DNA of 64,000 nucleotides from CATQHS01 sp963422655 (GTDB lineage Bacteria; Actinomycetota; Acidimicrobiia; Acidimicrobiales; Aldehydirespiratoraceae): contig OY730440.1 of NCBI GenBank assembly GCA_963422655.1, positions 868,001 to 932,000 on the forward strand. Direction: 5' to 3'. The notes under the pieces are model-generated. The model was not told the origin of the DNA. It saw only the letters and a program-made list of their open reading frames with translations, and searched no databases. Every line of letters starts with the position of its first letter. Position 1 is the stretch's first letter. Made by a program: the position numbers and the translations under genes. Of this stretch, positions 62,105 to 64,000 are shown piece after piece.

Positions 62105-62254
62105 GTGTTGTGCCATCAGGTGCTGTGCCATCAAGTGCTGTGCCATCAAGTGCTGTGCCATCAAGTGTTGTGCCATCAGGTGCTGTGCCATCAGGTGCTG
62201 TGCCATCAGGTGTTGTGCCATCAAGTGCTGTGCCATCAAGTGCTGTGCCATCAA
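62105..62254 (+). repeat. Ten 15-bp units at the start of the CpaB-like gene
   Basis: GTGCTGTGCCATCAA with minor variants (GTT for GCT, CAG for CAA) repeats ten times without spacers. Each unit contributes five codons, VPSSA or VPSGA, and an in-frame GTG, so every unit has a possible start codon. Confidence 0.95.
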
Positions 62255-62733
62255 GAAGTACCAGACCCAGACCCGTCACCGGGCCGGGCCGGGCCGCGAT
62301 CGGGTGGTTACAAACCATCCGATACCGCTTCCGGGGTTTGCGTTGGGTCGCAGCGGCCGGGGCGGCGGTGTGCGTCCTGGTCGTGCTGGGCTCGGACGGC
62401 TCGGAGAGCTCGGACGGGCCCGCCGACCCGCTGGGGGCCGGACCCGAAACCGGGCTGGCTGCCCGCTTGCCCCCCGGCACCCGGGGCGTGGTCGTGGACG
62501 TGACCCGGGGCCGGTTCGACCCCGGTGACGTAGTGGATGTCCACGCCGCCAGCACGGGCGCGCTGGTGGTGACCGAGGTCGAAGTCACCGGCGCCGACCA
62601 AGGCGGAGCCGTGATCGCGGTCCACCCCGATCAGGTGGAACCGGTCATCGAAGCAGTGACCACTGGCGGTGTGATACTGGTGTTGGTACCCGCGCTGGTA
62701 CCCGAACGGGCGCCTCGACCCCCAGCCTCATGA
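62110..62733 (+). CDS. CpaB/RcpC-like SAF-domain membrane protein with pentapeptide-repeat leader
   Basis: 207 residues if translation starts at the first GTG (62110), which follows ACAGGGGAAG. Residues 1-50 are VPS(S/G)(A/V) repeats; a basic stretch (WLQTIRYRFRGLRW) precedes one membrane helix near 78-93 (VAAAGAAVCVLVVLG). The outer part has the SAF-type pattern TGLAARLPPGTRGVVVDV, GRFDPGDVVDVHA, then EVTGADQGGAVIAVHPDQV and VILVLVP. CpaB/RcpC proteins take part in Flp/Tad pilus assembly; no other pilus genes are in the window, so the role is uncertain. Start could be any of ten repeated GTG codons. Confidence 0.72.
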   Translation: MPSGAVPSSAVPSSAVPSSVVPSGAVPSGAVPSGVVPSSAVPSSAVPSRSTRPRPVTGPGRAAIGWLQTIRYRFRGLRWVAAAGAAVCVLVVLGSDGSESSDGPADPLGAGPETGLAARLPPGTRGVVVDVTRGRFDPGDVVDVHAASTGALVVTEVEVTGADQGGAVIAVHPDQVEPVIEAVTTGGVILVLVPALVPERAPRPPAS

Positions 62734-62743
62734 CCGAGCACGG

Positions 62744-62821
62744 CACACGGTTGCAGCACACGATTGCAGCACACGATTGCAGCACACGATTGCAGCACAC
62801 GATTGCAGCACACGATTGCAG
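62744..62821. repeat. Six 13-bp units between convergent genes
   Basis: CACACGATTGCAG (first unit with GG for GA) repeats six times, ending at the base before the uppP stop codon. It fills the gap between the convergent CpaB-like and uppP genes, where a terminator would be expected; the unit has no clear inverted repeat. Confidence 0.93.
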
Positions 62822-63634
62822 CTAACGCCAAGGCGTGGCCAGCAACCCCAGAACCGCCAGCCCCACTGTCACCCGGTAAGCCACGAAAGGCCCGAGACCG
62901 AACCGGTTCACGATCCGCAAGGTGGCCCCTACCGCCAGCCAGCCGGTGACGGCCGAGGCCAGCGTCCCCGCCGCGAAGGGAACCACGAACGACGCCGGGA
63001 TCGAAATGCCGGCCAGGGCGTAGACGCCAGCCCCGGCGATCACGGGCAGGCTCATCAGGAAGGCCAGGCGAGCCGCGGCCTCACGGGTGTAACCCAGGCC
63101 CCGCCCGATCGAGATCGTCACTCCCGATCGGGACACGCCGGGCTGTAGGGCCAAGGCTTGGCCCAACCCCATGACCAGTGCATGGAAGAACCCGAAATCG
63201 TCCTGGGGTCGACGCTGGACGGCCCGGTCGGCCACCGCCAGCACCAAGCCGAACCCCACCAGCATCACCGCCACCGTGGCGATGGACTCGGACCGGGCGA
63301 TCTCATCGGCCAGCAGCACGCCAACCGCAGCGGCTGGTGCGGCCGAGACCACCAGGGCCCAGGCCACCCGACCGTTGTCGGTGAGGCGGCCCCGGCCCAG
63401 GATCGGGTCGAATCCGGCCCTCATGTAGCGGGCGATGTCGTGACGCAGGTACCCGGCCGCGCCGGCCAGAGTGCCCATGTGCACGGCTACGTCGAAGGCC
63501 GTCTCCAAGTCGCCTGCCAGTTCGTCCCAGCCCAAGAGCCAGCGCGCCATCTCGAGGTGCCCGCTGGAAGAGATGGGCAGGAACTCCGACAATCCCTGCA
63601 CGATGCCGAGAACCACCGCTTGGATCAATGACAT
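62822..63634 (-). CDS. uppP: Undecaprenyl-diphosphate phosphatase
   Basis: 270 residues. The two catalytic regions are present: QGLSEFLPISSSGHLEMAR at 14-32 with the conserved Glu and Ser/His, and the second PGVSRSGVTISIGRGLG near 164-180. About eight membrane helices. The enzyme recycles the lipid carrier for peptidoglycan and other wall polymers and also gives bacitracin resistance. Start ATG 63634 (MSLIQAVVLGIVQG) is the family norm. Confidence 0.97.
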   Translation of the reverse strand: MSLIQAVVLGIVQGLSEFLPISSSGHLEMARWLLGWDELAGDLETAFDVAVHMGTLAGAAGYLRHDIARYMRAGFDPILGRGRLTDNGRVAWALVVSAAPAAAVGVLLADEIARSESIATVAVMLVGFGLVLAVADRAVQRRPQDDFGFFHALVMGLGQALALQPGVSRSGVTISIGRGLGYTREAAARLAFLMSLPVIAGAGVYALAGISIPASFVVPFAAGTLASAVTGWLAVGATLRIVNRFGLGPFVAYRVTVGLAVLGLLATPWR

Positions 63635-63680
63635 GTCGAACCTGCGGCCGGATCGACCACCAGACCGGTCACCAGATTGA

Positions 63681-64000
63681 TCAGATACCTGACATGGTCA
63701 CGTCGCCTATGGCCAGGCTGACCCCGGCTGCGCTCATCGGCAGCCACTCCAGGTCGGCGCCCACCTCGATCACGTCCAGCAGCAGGCGCTGCAACGTGCT
63801 GGCGATCGTCACCTCCCGGATCGGCTCGGCCAGCTCCCCGGCCCGGATGCGCAAACCCTCGGCTCCCGTGGAGAAATCACCCGAGACCGGGTTGACACCG
63901 CTGTGCATCCCGGTCACCCCCTGCACCAGCAACCCGTCGTCGATGCCAGCCACGATGTCGGCCTGGGATCGCAGCCCGGGCCGGAGCGCCAGGGCCTGAG
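63681..64000 (-). CDS. TldD/PmbA family metalloprotease, C-terminal part (5' end beyond window)
   Basis: The frame enters from the right edge and stops at 63681, leaving about 106 residues. Visible text (ADIVAGIDDGLLVQ, GMHSGVNPVSGDFSTGAEGL, IREVTIASTLQRLL, DLEWLPMSAAGVSLAIGDV) matches the C-terminal domain of PmbA/TldE proteins. These pair with TldD to process peptides such as microcin-like precursors; most actinobacteria carry both genes. The metal site, if any, lies outside the window. Whether it is TldD or PmbA cannot be settled from this part, though the NPVSGDFS segment favours PmbA. Confidence 0.88.
   Translation of the reverse strand, partial: QALALRPGLRSQADIVAGIDDGLLVQGVTGMHSGVNPVSGDFSTGAEGLRIRAGELAEPIREVTIASTLQRLLLDVIEVGADLEWLPMSAAGVSLAIGDVTMSGI

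Overview
The window is high-G+C DNA with many GTG and TTG starts. The gene set points to an actinomycete: F420/LLM-type oxidoreductase, DUF222-HNH nuclease, DUF6159 membrane protein, permuted CaiB/BaiF CoA-transferase, and an acyl-CoA ligase/dehydrogenase/crotonase set. I would guess class Acidimicrobiia, possibly a marine or host-associated lineage. That placement is inference; no rRNA gene is present to test it.

Layout. (1) 1-25503, minus strand: the 5' part of one giant gene that runs off the left edge. It encodes a secreted protein with a signal peptide, plant-type leucine-rich repeats, then 40 alternating cadherin-like and fibronectin-III modules (at least 8,500 codons). A run of 10 G lies in the signal-peptide codons, and the 5' end of the gene is duplicated together with the tail of the upstream CoA-transferase gene. 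(2) 25706-34444: lipid or acyl-CoA catabolism (CaiB/BaiF transferase, small conserved protein, two acyl-CoA ligases, crotonase-family protein, acyl-CoA dehydrogenase, DUF6159 membrane protein) with one 5'-truncated gene remnant. (3) 34466-37226: RsgA GTPase and a membrane-anchored sulfite-oxidase-like molybdoenzyme, divergent. (4) 37272-44128: a lower-G+C, foreign-looking island holding a frameshifted N-terminal remnant of an Eco57I-like restriction-methylase, a 1261-residue protein with a nuclease-like N-terminus, and an OLD-type ATPase/TOPRIM nuclease. This is the best candidate for an undescribed defence system. A DUF222-HNH gene follows. (5) 45832-52572: a likely purine-catabolism operon (fused iron-sulfur/molybdopterin hydroxylase, SsnA-like aminohydrolase, LLM oxidoreductase, purine-type phosphoribosyltransferase, M20 amidohydrolase). 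(6) 52584-57795: a KAS III-like enzyme whose frame runs through an antisense tRNA-Ala(CGC), then cell-surface glycan genes (pyruvyl transferase, flippase-like membrane protein, UDP-GlcNAc 2-epimerase) and an unknown membrane protein. (7) 57981-60797: moaC, moaA, moeA, which would supply cofactor to the two molybdoenzymes. (8) 60841-64000: plsY, a zinc-ribbon protein, a CpaB-like SAF protein, uppP, and the C-terminal end of a TldD/PmbA protease.

One feature cuts across regions 3 and 5-8. At least a dozen gene borders carry a private short tandem repeat (unit 13-21 bp, 2-10 copies) that often duplicates the start or stop codon of the neighbouring gene. The units do not resemble each other, so this looks like a local mutational process and not a dispersed repeat family. 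I saw none of these arrays in the island at 37.3-44.1 kb.
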